A stretch of DNA of 64,000 nt. Origin: Micrasema longulum (lineage: Eukaryota > Arthropoda > Insecta > Trichoptera > Brachycentridae). The notes below the pieces were generated by a model. The model was not told the DNA's origin, searched no databases, and was given only the letters and a program-made list of their open reading frames with translations. The position numbers were made by a program, and so were the translations under genes. This document shows, piece by piece, positions 24,202 through 36,300 of the stretch (the first letter of the stretch is position 1; the number at the start of each line of letters is the position of its first letter). The stretch is taken from positions 248,001-312,000 of the forward strand of contig JAGVSM010000217.1 in assembly GCA_022494885.1 (NCBI GenBank), written 5' to 3'.

Positions 24202-26380
24202 ACTGCATTATCAACCTGCAAACCTAAACCCATTTCATAATTTGTTACCATTTTTATTTCATAATTATATATATATATATATGTACTTAAGTCTTTTTCC
24301 GTGATGTTATTTTAGTCATTGGTTGTGATATTCTTTTTTTAAGCGTACTTTTATTTTTAATCTATTCACTTCAGCTGTGCAATATTTGATATTTCCTAGT
24401 TTAGGTATAATTTTTTTCATTTGCATAATATGTATTTGTAAAAATATTCATTTGAATGCAGCAAGTATATTTTTTATCTGTGATTTTCAATGAAAAATTA
24501 ACACATTTTGATTATACGAGTCATTGTGATCGTAGGACAATGACGGATGTGCGAAAAATGTAACATCGACTTTAGTTTATATTTGATCTAGAGAAGGTTA
24601 TATAAAAGCTTTATATTCCAGGTTTGAAATAAAATATGTATATGACTAACCCAAGTTTCAAATGATATACGTTTGTACTTATCAAGTTGTGACATAAAGT
24701 GTCTAACCGTTCTCATTTCGGATCTTTATCGGATTTTTTATTTACAAATGTTTAATTTAAAAGCTGTCAATTAGATATTTCAGAGATGTAAAATGTTAAC
24801 CTTATTCCTTGTGGAATTAAGACATACATTAGAAACTTGTAAATCTCTGCAAAAACTGTTCATATTAAAATTACCTTATTTTTTACATTTACATAATTGA
24901 GTATTTATTTGATTTGGCCATAGTGGCCAATATATGCAAGAATTCTCAATTTGTCAAATAAAACCAGCGCTTTATTATTGTTTTTTTTTAAACCCTTTAC
25001 CAAGATACGGTAATATCGGCCGATTACAGGTTTCATTTTTACAAATTCACATATAATTAAAACTATTTAATAATATATATATATGTATGTATTATTTCTT
25101 ACTTGCATCATATTATTTAAATGTATGTTTCCACCTACCAAAGATAACCCTAAAACAAATATTCATATTTAACTAACTATCCAATCCCTTGTATTTTTGC
25201 CTAATGTTTTTTCTTTTATAAAATCAACACTTACCAATTTATAGCCATTTTTTCTCAAGTGCCACTGAATAAGAAATTAATGTATTTTAATTTCATCCAC
25301 ATTAGTGAATAAGTTTTTTTTGACAATGTTATTTGCATACATTATTATAAAAAATATTTTTACTCTGTACTTTGGGATGATCAACATTTGGAATGAAAAA
25401 TAAGAAAAACGACAGTGAATAAATTAATAAAAAACCAAAATATTGAAAAAAATTAGGGTCAAAGCGAAATTAACAATTTGAAGACAAAAAATGTTGAAAT
25501 TTTTTAAGACTGTGAGCGAAAACATTTTCGAGAAGAGAATATGGAAATTTTAGACATTTGTTGATTAAAAAAAATAAAACAGTTTTCATTCTTGTCTCAT
25601 AGTCCATTTTTTACTGCATATTAATTTCATTATTTGTTGAGATTAAATTATACATATGTGTATGGGAATCTGTAGGTATATATTTAGAATATGTAATATA
25701 ATCTGAAATATTTATTTATATTATCTCTAGTTTCCAGCTTTAATCAATCGTTGCCATTTTTCTATAAAATATTAAAAGATGGTTTGGTTGTGAATGTTAA
25801 TTGTTATTTTATTTCAATAAATTTGTAGTTTTGAAATTTTTAAAATAGATTTTCTTTATATAATTAGGAGTTTTGTCATTTTATCTCGAGCTGTTATATT
25901 AGTTATTAAAATGTAGGTATATTTTTTATACAAAATTGCAATAAATAGCAATAATTGTATCTTTATTACTTGCTTTTTGTATGTGCAATATCTGTATTAT
26001 AATTGTGATATTCAACAGCGGCCCTGTCGTACACAATAAATGGTGACACAAATTCGAAAGGTCCATTCTTTTTGTATAATTTCTTAAATTTTTTCCTTTA
26101 ATTTGTTTTAAATACGCCTTACTTGCTGCTTCCGAATTTTACTCAAATAAGAACGAGGATAGTAATGTAAAACGGAGAGTAAAAAAGTAAAAAAGTTGTT
26201 AAGGTCTTTGTTAATCAAAATGTCGCGATCTTTTTTACTGATTAGTCATTTTATTATTTTATGTACCTGCCGGGCGTGTGTAGTAACTGTAATTGATGTC
26301 TTTAATTAGACTATAATTAGCAATGCTGACAATTTTTTTTTTTTCTTACATTTAGTTGGTAAATGAATTTAATTAATCTT

Positions 26381-26420
26381 TATATAGGTATGCTACTTAT
26401 AAATGTAGCATACCTATATA
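26381..26420. repeat. perfect 16-bp-arm hairpin
   Basis: TATATAGGTATGCTAC (26381-26396) and its exact reverse complement (26405-26420) surround an 8-base loop TTATAAAT. Confidence 0.8.
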
Positions 26421-27160
26421 CCTATTGTACCCTTCCATAAGATCACAGCAAGAACGGGCTCATTAACTAATAACAAATCTTACAGGAGAAAAGAAGAATG
26501 TGTGGAGCACTGGGTTCGTGTATTTAATAAAATAGGTTTTCAATTTATGTAATATATCTAGAGATGTAGTAGATACATCGCTAAAAAACGTCGAATAAAA
26601 CATCCGCTTTCGTTCAGAAAAAAACATCATGTATCGAAATGGCGATGTTTTTGTATATAGTCAATAGAAATTAGGGAAAATATAATTTCTAGCCGGCACC
26701 TCTAGGGTGGGGGGGGGGAAGTGACAGATTTTTTAAGATCCCAGTTATGATGTCTGTGTCTGTGTGGGATTAAACATTTTCAGTACAAAAAATCGACAAA
26801 ACCGTCTGCATTGTCGATGTTTTAATACCTCAATGTTTTTTTAGGAAATATATCGATGTTTTTAGACATCAATGTAAATTCTTCGATATATCGACGCCCC
26901 ACTGTATCGATGTTTTGGTAGGCGATGTTTCATCCCTAAATATATCGCCTATCGTTCACTACCGCGTATTAGCCAAAAAACTCAAAATACATTTTTTTTG
27001 TGTTTTCAGTTGAATGGTACAAGTCACATTGATTGGTGTATTTAAATTTCGAAATTGATCAATAGACTACTTGCATTTGATTAAATTCAATACCGCAAAT
27101 GAATCATCCCCACTAAAGAAGCGAGCAATATCACGTATATCCCTAAAACCAATACAGCGA

Positions 27161-27254
27161 ATATCGTTGTATCCAATGAAAAAGGACACAATTGCAACGT
27201 TGCATAAACAAGGTTGTTTGCAATTGTGTCCTTTTTTGTTGGATACGACGATAT
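27161..27254. repeat. long hairpin with 37-bp arms
   Basis: ATATCGTTGTATCCAATGAA and the next 17 bases (27161-27197) pair with 27218-27254 with three mismatches; the loop is 20 bases. The size and pairing resemble a precursor microRNA or the core of a MITE. No flanking duplication identified. Confidence 0.65.
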
Positions 27255-30200
27255 AATGCAGCAAATATGCCATGCATGCCTACCAGTTTAACCACTTGCC
27301 ACAATTAACTTCGTATGGACGTATACTGTGGTAAAAATGGATTTTCTAATATAAATCAACAATTCAATATAAACTCTATTCAAATTGATTTATTTTACAA
27401 AATCGTGACTTTTTTTGTCCCTCCTAAATATTTTGACAAATGGCTCTTCCGCGGTATTGAACTCGCATAGACAATATGTTTTTACATACAATCACGGAAA
27501 AGAACAAACAAAAAAGTGTACTTTACATTTTTTCAAAACTTATTTTTTGAACTGACAAAAATAAGCTCGTTGCAGCAATTCAACTGTTTTTTTGCCAGCC
27601 ATGAATAAGATAGGGAGACACTTTTTTTATTGAATTCATTCATGAGAAAAAAATGGCATTAATATCTACCAAAAAATGCAACGAGCCTGTTTTAGCCGTT
27701 TACCCTTCATATATGTAGATAAACAGTGCATTTGAATGTTTAATGAGCCTATGATAATGTGCTAGTGCCTGTCTGTGAACCGAGTAAACACAATTTTTGC
27801 TTGTGTAAGCACACGTTTGAATGATTTATATGAAAGCATTTTGTTACATATAAAGCAAAGGTTATTAAAGATTTTAATGGATTGTACTTATAAAATTAAC
27901 CCTTGCTATAAGCTATGTATATATATTTAACATTTTTATTAATATGTTTTGCCATTGCAACCATAAGAAGGTATTCTAATAAATATGTATCCTATCTTTT
28001 AATTAGGGAAAATATCCTTACTTAATACTTGCAATTTTCTCGACATAAACTATTTAGTCTGATTTAGTTATTTGAATAAATCCTACATTTCGATCTCTCA
28101 CTAATCTAACTTTTTGTACTGATATTTGATATACCCATCTGGATATTTTTTGAAGAATTGTTTTGAGTGACGGATTTTTCTTTGTTAAATTTCGATCTCT
28201 CCTAGCAACAAAAAAATACACCGTGAGGCCTAAAGGGCAGAAATTTCTGTGTATCCAAGATTCCAAATAACCTAGATCAAATGAGTTTGGCATTTGACAT
28301 TCTTTATGCTTATTTTAGAATGTAACAGTCAAAAATAGTTTATATTATTAATACAATAGTTCAAACACATTGCACACCTGCTAATTCATATAATTAACAC
28401 AATAGTATTTATACACATTTGAATTGTTTTAGATTTAAGTGTTTAATAAAAACTCCTAAATTAACCTGCCAAGTACGTATATAGTTTATCTTTTTCTTGG
28501 TACCTATGTGTATAATACATGCAGGTTCTTGACTATTTCAAATATAATAATATTTATGAAGTAATGTTTTTTTAAATATATATTTATCATTTTATACATA
28601 CATTGTGCTTTGTTTAGTTTGTTTTAAGAATTTTGTATAAATACTTACTTGGTAATAATAATTCACATTTTTATTTGTTATTATAACAGTTTTCCCATAT
28701 ATACCTACCTATTATGGTATTTATTTGATCAGTCCTTTCGTCATCATAAATGACCATAAATAAATCAATTTTTAATATTAGATTAAGTTACTTATAAGTT
28801 TTACCTAGAAATGGAAATAAATTGTTTGGCATTGAATAAAAAACATATACATAGGCATGTCCTTGCGTAAATCAAATTGAAAGATGTGTTTCTCTTACCC
28901 AGTATAGTCTGAGCCTTTATAATTTAGCACATATCTCAATACCAATGTGATACTTTAATTTATATGTACATATATTGGTATCTATGCGTACTTTAAATTA
29001 ATGGCTTCACTCAAATCATAAGCTACATTTGTATGTAATACTCGATGTGCATACAAATATATGTATTTCATTCAATGGGAAAATAATACTTGCTATTTGA
29101 CAGTAACAATTCCACTGTAAACTGGTTTAGAAAGATTATGTTTTTTGTACATACATATATTTATATTGGATAAATGTTTCCTGTGCCTATCCTAAGCATT
29201 TAATGACATTAGATCAGATTTAATAGAAGATATAATAAATTAAATACTAATATTTTCGTTTTGATTTTATTATTTAGGCTCTGATAAAAAGGTAATTTTT
29301 AGTATTTATGTAGACTCCGTTTATATAGTTGCACATAAAAATAGAAAAGTTAGAACATAATTAAATATATTAATATGTATTATTTAATATGTAAATTTAA
29401 GTTGATGCACATTTCACGGGATCAACTATGAATTAATATTCTATACTTATATTAATGTATCTTGATTTGTCAGAGGCAATATTGATAATATAATCAGTGT
29501 AATTTAATGGAATTCTAATACATACACATTTGTATTAATACTTAAATAGCCTACAAATACATTTGTATTTTAATTTCCAATGTACTTTCCAAGCATTTAT
29601 TGACAGAATGCAGATTTTAGTTAATGTGAATCTAGATAAATAAATTCAGATATACAAATTTCTATTATACGTATGTAGTTAAAAAGAAAAAATATATAGC
29701 GCCGTTTTATAAAAATATTACCTCATAGAAAAATATTTACCACTTTCTCGTATTTGAGATCTCAAAAACGTTTTCTATTTCAGAAGATAACTTAGTCGAT
29801 TTGTATTTATGACTATAAATCTCACACGGGCATAAAATGCATATAATGTATTTCTTTCATATTATTGACTGAAACTTCCCACTCATGGCTTCATATGGCA
29901 AAAAAAATTAAACAGTTTAATTTTGTATGAAATTATAACGTTATGTATAATATACTGTAACATGTAAATAAATATGCAGGTACTAGTTACATATGTTTTA
30001 TTTTATTCATAAATACATTTGAACAATGAAATTTTAAGTGTTGTCCGGTGTGGCTAATTTTATTGTGTAATAGAATTTCGGCTTTAACAATCCTTTGCAA
30101 CTTATAAAAACAAGTTTTTATCCGAAAATAGATTACTGATTCAATTAATTTACAAATTTTACATTATATTTGTTACAAAAATCAAACCAAGTGTGTATGA

Positions 30201-31817
30201 ACAATGTGACATGAATTAATATGTATGTAATTTTGGTTTTGTTTGTCTAATAAGTAGAATAATCTTCAACGTCATTATAAATATTGAGGATCATAAAATA
30301 ATTGTTTTGACTGAATGGGATGCTAACCCTGGGTAGACACAAAGTTGGAATCCCAGAATAGAAAGGGCCAAAGTTGAATTGATATAATATTATTATTACT
30401 GATCCATGGTTATTTTTATGTACTTAATGTGATATTAACTCAATTTTTTTGTTCATAATTTAAAACTGTGCCCCTGAATCATTGTTTTTTTTTTACATAT
30501 TTGTTCCCAATTACTAATTATAAAAATGATAAGTTTTACATATAAATATATGTATAATAAATGTCTCGTAAAAATTATAGTTAAAAAATGCTTAGGGTAC
30601 CTAACTGTTATTCCTATTGTTTTTGCTATTTGATAATAACTAAGAAATATTAAACAGTGATTTATTTATATTCTTAGATTGAATTATTTTGATTTGTGTG
30701 ATTTCATTAAAACTTCGTTATTTTTAATGGAAATCAGTTTATAAATATTAGTCATTTTCACAATTCTGAATATTATCAGATTTTTTAAAAGTTCGAGTAA
30801 TTGCACCTAATTCAAAGATTAAACAAGATAATAATATATAAATTTCAACAGTTTTTATGGATTATTAAAAGTAAAAGAAACTAATTTAAATTAGATTATT
30901 TTTGACTAGTTTAGAGTTTCAAAATATTGAAATTAGGTGTATGGTACAATGGAAAAGATCAAATTTGGAACAAAAAGGTTAAAAATATCCATTTACCGCA
31001 CTGCACTGCAATTGAAATGTTTTCTGCACAAACCATGCTTAGCAAATTTTTGGAAGTCATAAACGCGTTACAAAAATGGTCAGGTCAAAAATTGTAATAT
31101 TCCTTACTATGTTGTAATTTTTTTTAAGTCATTACTCTGTTAAAATTATACGGTAAAAGTATTTTAAAATAAAAACATATGTATTTTCGTTTTATTAAAT
31201 TAAAAAAAATAATAGTTTATTTGTTGGTTTTAATTAAAATGCCTTTGAATTTGTTATATGTATGCTGTTAAATTTATTTAATTTTCACTCGGTTCTTTTT
31301 GGGTATAATATTTTCGAGACAATGTAGCATTGGTTGAATATGATAGCAATACTGTAACATATTATAAATACATAGTATGTAGATTATCATAATTTTAATA
31401 TAGATATATTTCTGAAATCAGTACAAACTTTGTACTTATTAATAGATACATACTGCTATGTAGTATGTGGTATACTGAAACTTTTATTGTAATCTGTTAT
31501 ATAGAATAAAAAAATTATGTTGAAGGAAAGCGCAATGTCTTGATACTAAATCAACAGTCATTGAAATAAATACTAGTGAAAAAAGTGTTTTTTATTTCAA
31601 AGTTCTCTCTTTATTGATATATCTTATCAATATTTTTTATCCGGGTGAAAAATGTACTTAGTTTATGGAAATTCCAACACTTATAATTAAAAAATAATGA
31701 TCCCACTGTTAAATAACTCTAAAGATCCAAATTATATTTTTACATTATTGTTTACAAGTTTTTTGTTTTAAAAAAAGAATGGTATGCGGAAAAAAATATA
31801 TTTAGAGTCGCCTCTGA

Positions 31818-31987
31818 TTGTGACAAAAAGTCAACGTTACTTTTTGTCACACTGTCTAGTGCTATGGAGATGTATGAGAGTGCGCTCACTGTGGTGACAT
31901 GACAATACGGTGACAAAAAGTTCCAGCGTGACTCACCCGGCCTGCACATTGCTGTGGGAGTGCGCTCACTAGGAACTTTTTGTCACT
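31818..31987. mobile_element. MITE with repeated internal inverted motifs
   Basis: Begins GTGACAAAAAGT and ends ACTTTTTGTCAC. The same motif occurs four times in alternating orientation: 31818 (+), about 31838 (-), about 31910 (+), 31976 (-). The block GAGTGCGCTCACT occurs twice inside. It folds into nested hairpins. Target duplication unclear. Confidence 0.65.
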
Positions 31988-32057
31988 CTGCCGGCAGACG
32001 CCTACCAAACAGACGTGTTGTGAATTTTTCATTTATATTTAAGATCAATATATTATT

Positions 32058-32250
32058 ACAACAGTGATGAAGAACATTTTAGACAAGATAATGGCATTTA
32101 CAGGGCTTATGACCTGTCATTGGTTGGTTATAGTGGCCACTTTATACACTGTAAAACATTCACCATTCTACCCATATTTGAACATCTATATTCCTTCAAC
32201 CCTTTCATCTGTTGATGTTTGTGAAGTTAAAGAGTTGAAACCTTATTGAT
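32058..32250. repeat. dispersed repeat C, copy 2
   Basis: GAACATTTTAGACAAGATAA, GCATTTACAGGGCTTATGAC, CTGTCATTGG and CATCTGTTGATGTTTGTGAA align with 1325-1500. A 33-codon ORF with a good start context begins 17 bases later. Confidence 0.55.
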
Positions 32251-32266
32251 GCGGGCGAGATTTAAG

Positions 32267-32368
32267 ATGGCCGCTTCTCTGCAAGAAGATGATATTGAAC
32301 ACGAATTGTTAATAGAAGACAGAGAAAAGGCCAGAATTGTATACAAAACAATTCAAGGAACTCTCTGA
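32267..32368 (+). CDS. 33-codon ORF with strong start context
   Basis: The ATG in TTTAAGATGGCCGCT fits the insect start context well. The peptide begins MAASLQEDDIEHELL and ends with TGA; it is acidic, then basic and aliphatic. It could be the captured first exon of a host gene, the start of a dead transposase, or chance. It directly follows dispersed repeat C. Confidence 0.25.
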   Translation: MAASLQEDDIEHELLIEDREKARIVYKTIQGTL

Positions 32369-33132
32369 TATTCATTTGAAAGGGAAATTGTGAGACGAAA
32401 TTTCAATTAAATTATTTCAAAACTGTTTATTGACATAAGCAAATAATTTTAAAAACTGTAGAGGATATTGACATTATTCAGAATACAGGAAGTACAATTT
32501 TCCTTTTAATAATCGGGATGTACCGACATTAAAACCCGGTCACTGGTAAAAAGTATAAATAAAAGTGGAATAAAACTATGTATATACGCATTTTTATTAT
32601 TATAAGGAAATAAAACACTTTTTAAATTAATATAATTTTAATTCTTAAAATATGTTATGAATTAATGCAATATATAAAAATTACTCAAAATTATATCTAA
32701 ATGTTACAATAAATCACACAAAAATAGTGAAGAAACACAAGCCTTATTTTTTAATAAATGCATATTACAGTCATAAATATTTAAATTAAGAACCTGTTAA
32801 AAATGCCTTCACAACACATACGTGATTTTCACTACGAATAAATATCAGGTACACTATCTTACAGAATTGACTTGTTAAGACATATTTAACTAAATTCGGA
32901 CTAGAATAGTTTAATAGCATAACATTAGCACAGTTCAAAAAGGATAAAATTAATGTACATTATGAAAATACGTAAAGGGGAAAAAAATGGTAAAACAGTT
33001 ATGTTGACAAAAATATATAGTTAATTAAACTCATTAACTGGTTAGTTTGATATTGTGTTTAGATAACGCATGCAGCATTTAGTTATTTAAAAAATTATCT
33101 GGTTTAGAAATAGTCATTTAAATTCCAAAAAA

Positions 33133-33397
33133 TTAGCGTGTGGTAAAAATCATTGCCACGCTTAGTAATTTTTGTGTCACAGTTCCCCACCAAGTTCCCA
33201 CATTTGATGGAACACTAAGGCTGCAGTGTAGTGGCCACGGACTGAAGTAAAATGGCCATCTTTGGAGTTTCTCGTTTGCTGCTTGTAATTGCATTTTCAA
33301 ATCTTCAATTTGTGAATGCAAAATGGTAATAATATTTCTCTCCTGTTCTAACTCGTTGCTTTTATATTCTTCTTGGGCAGTTTTCTCTTGCAGGCAT
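33133..33397 (-). CDS. coiled-coil gene, last exon
   Basis: The acceptor ttttttctag is followed by the last base of a split Arg codon and then CLQEKTAQEEYKSNELEQE. The coiled coil ends near LQAANEKLQR. The final 42 residues are unlike the rest, with three Trp in WPFYFSPWP and GTWWG. The stop is TAA at 33133-33135. The tail may be real or may come from reading past an unseen donor. Confidence 0.75.
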
Positions 33398-36300
33398 CTA
33401 GAAAAAATGACAAAATAGGAAAACAAAAGAATCACTAAGAGGATGGTACATAATAAAATATTATGCCTTAAACTTATTTTTTACAATTAATTGTCATTGT
33501 GGATGTTGATTAATTTTTTTTGTGTACCTTATTCTATAAAAATAAAAATAATTGCCTGAGTTTCATTTCAATATATATTCAAAATAACCAATATACCTAC
33601 TAATATGTAGTTTTTATAATATTACCTTTTTACGTTAGTTAGCTCCAATTCAATGAGTTTAAATTCTTCCTCTTTAATTTTCATATTTCCTTTGAATTGT
33701 ATGATTTCCATCCGCGCTTTTTTCAACTCATTCTCCAAACACATGTTATCGTCTTTATTTTGATTTATCTGAAATATTAAAGAAAAAATAATGTAGTGAA
33801 ATGTTTAGTTAATTGGGTTACTTAACCACACAATTTTCTATTAAATATCTGTGTACTCAAACTATTAATAGGAAACTCTTCATCATCATCATCACAATCA
33901 GCCCATGCTGGTTCATTGCACAACATAGGCCTCACCCTGTCTCATCCTCTCCTCCCGGTTCTGCACCTTTCTCATACATTGTGTACCGGAAAACCTCGGA
34001 ATATCATCCGTCCACCTCATGAGTGAGCGTCCTTGGGGCTTCATATTCTTTGATCTCCATCAGAAATTTGAGCGACAGGGCCTGCCCATTTCCACTTCAA
34101 CCAACCAATCCTTTCCAACACATCACATAATTTGGTTTGACTGTGGATCCAATCGTTACTATTTCTATCTCTTAATATTAATCCAAGCATAACACGTTCC
34201 ATACTTCTCTGTGCAGCTAAATAATGTGTTAGATTTGATTTTAAGATCCGTTTTTTCCGGCAAAAGGTTGATTTAGCAGATTGGCGGTAATGTACGCCGG
34301 CCGACAATATGTTGCTCAGGAGGGTGGCATATCTTTAATTTACTCTGCTGTCTTTTAGATCGTCTAAAATATCCAACATCTCAATGGAATCAAAAGCTTT
34401 TTCATAGTCCACAAAGTAACTCTAACTCATTTAAAATCAATCACAGCTTTGTGAAAATAGTATTGATTGTTCAGTCCAAATAATTTATTTTAGAATCGGG
34501 CTGTGGTCCCCATAGCTATTGTCGCAGACTCAGGGATCAGATGTCCAAGGTTTGAAGTCCACTCTACCCTAAATGATTCCCGTTTTCCAATAGTGAGTGA
34601 TTTATTATTATTTATTTAATTTAAAATGGCCCCAAAATTAAAACATATTCAGGTAAATCATAAGAACGCAAATATATAATGTGCACATTTAAAAATAAAA
34701 TTTGTGATGTAATTAAATTTTCAGAAAATAAATCAATGTCATGAGTGAACAAATGATTGACTTAATTTTTTATTTATTCATAATGTTAACTGCCTAAGCA
34801 AATGAGGAAGTTTAGTGCTAAGAGAAATTGGGTATATTTTTTATTCTTACACATGGTAAAAATTAAAGCATTTCATTATACAGCAAAGTTCCTCAAGAAT
34901 GTATGAAAAAATTAATAAAAATGGTTTAACAATTTCTTCTGGCATTGTTAAGTGTTGCAATTGATTTCCTGTTTCCGGGTAGCCATTTTTTTCAACGATT
35001 TCCGATATCAACATTTGACATCACAGGCAGATTAATTTAAAAATTACAAAACTTTGAAAAATAATAATGATGATAATACGATACATAAAAACACATTTTT
35101 GTGGCATAGTTTGACAAAACAATATAAAGAATTCTTTTTTTAAATGCTGAACTGCCTCATTACAATAATTATTTTTAAAAGATGTAAACAAATAAAAACC
35201 ACGCAAATATAACAAAAATACATTTATAATAATACAAGGGTACTAAAATAATGGACGAAATAAGGGCAATAAATATACGTGTATATAAATTAAAATATTT
35301 TTTTCAGGAATTAACTATTTCCTTTTTGATTAAAAATATTTCAAATTATTATTATTCTTTTTTGTAGGCGCAAAAACTGTAATATAATTATCTCATCATT
35401 ATAGTTTTTACGCCTACACCATTTTTAGAATGCTTTATTTTATATTGTCATGTATCTCCACTCGTTTTTTTTATTGAAGTTTACTAAATCAGTATTTCTT
35501 TACTCGTTTAAAGCTATTTTCCGGAATATTTAAAAATAAAAAAAAACGTTTTTACATGTCGTGTTTTGTTTAAAAATAGTTCAGGAATTCTCCACCCTTG
35601 TCCTTATGCTCGAATATTTATAGTCCAAATTACTCATTATTATCGAGAATTAAATTCAGTATATAGCACGTGTTGTACGTATGAGTATCCCGGTCCCCTA
35701 TATATAATTTGTTTCCCTATCACGCTGACACGCGAGGATTATTATTCGAGTTCCCCTCGCGGCTACCGGGCGCCAAGGCCGCCCGCCATAACCGCCGCCA
35801 TTCTGACAGGCGGGAAACATGGCGACGGAAAGTTGGCGCCAAAACGATACGAATCGAACATCAACTTTCTAAACGCATTTTCGTATTTCCCACGGAAAAC
35901 TGTACCTTATAATCGACCTAATGCTTGAATATAGTTAACTAAATATTAATGTTTTAAACTCATAACGATGTTCTCGATACAGTAGGTTTTTTTAGGTACA
36001 CTTCTTTACATTTTAGGCACATAACTACTATTGCATTTTATAATTTTTATATATATATATATTTATTTTTTTATGTATGTTAAAAAACATTTTTACATCC
36101 AATTTCCCATACCACTGAACTTTCTCGACAATCTTTGGGGTTCCAATTGATTTTCTAAATATTTAAGTTTCTATGAATTTTGTAACATTTGAGGCAATTA
36201 ATTAAATATCTCAATAATTCTAACCTGACCTATGGATGCAATGTCTGTCATATTACTTTCAAGTACATTATTTATTATTTGTGTTGAGTAAATATTTTTT

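Larger units (their letters stand above)
24202..31790. other. 7.6 kb AT-rich, gene-free stretch after AREL1
   Basis: The AREL1 stop is at 24199-24201. AATAAA-type words occur at several places (for instance 24957-24962 and in TTCAATAAATT near 25818). The stretch has almost no long ORFs and few recognisable transposons, apart from a piece of dispersed repeat C at 25506 and hairpins at 26381 and 27161. Part could be AREL1 3' UTR; the rest looks like intergenic DNA between two converging genes. Confidence 0.5.

Noticed and set aside
28054..28293. 79-codon minus-strand ORF
   Set aside because: No domain or splice context recognised and the region is AT-rich; chance is the simplest explanation.
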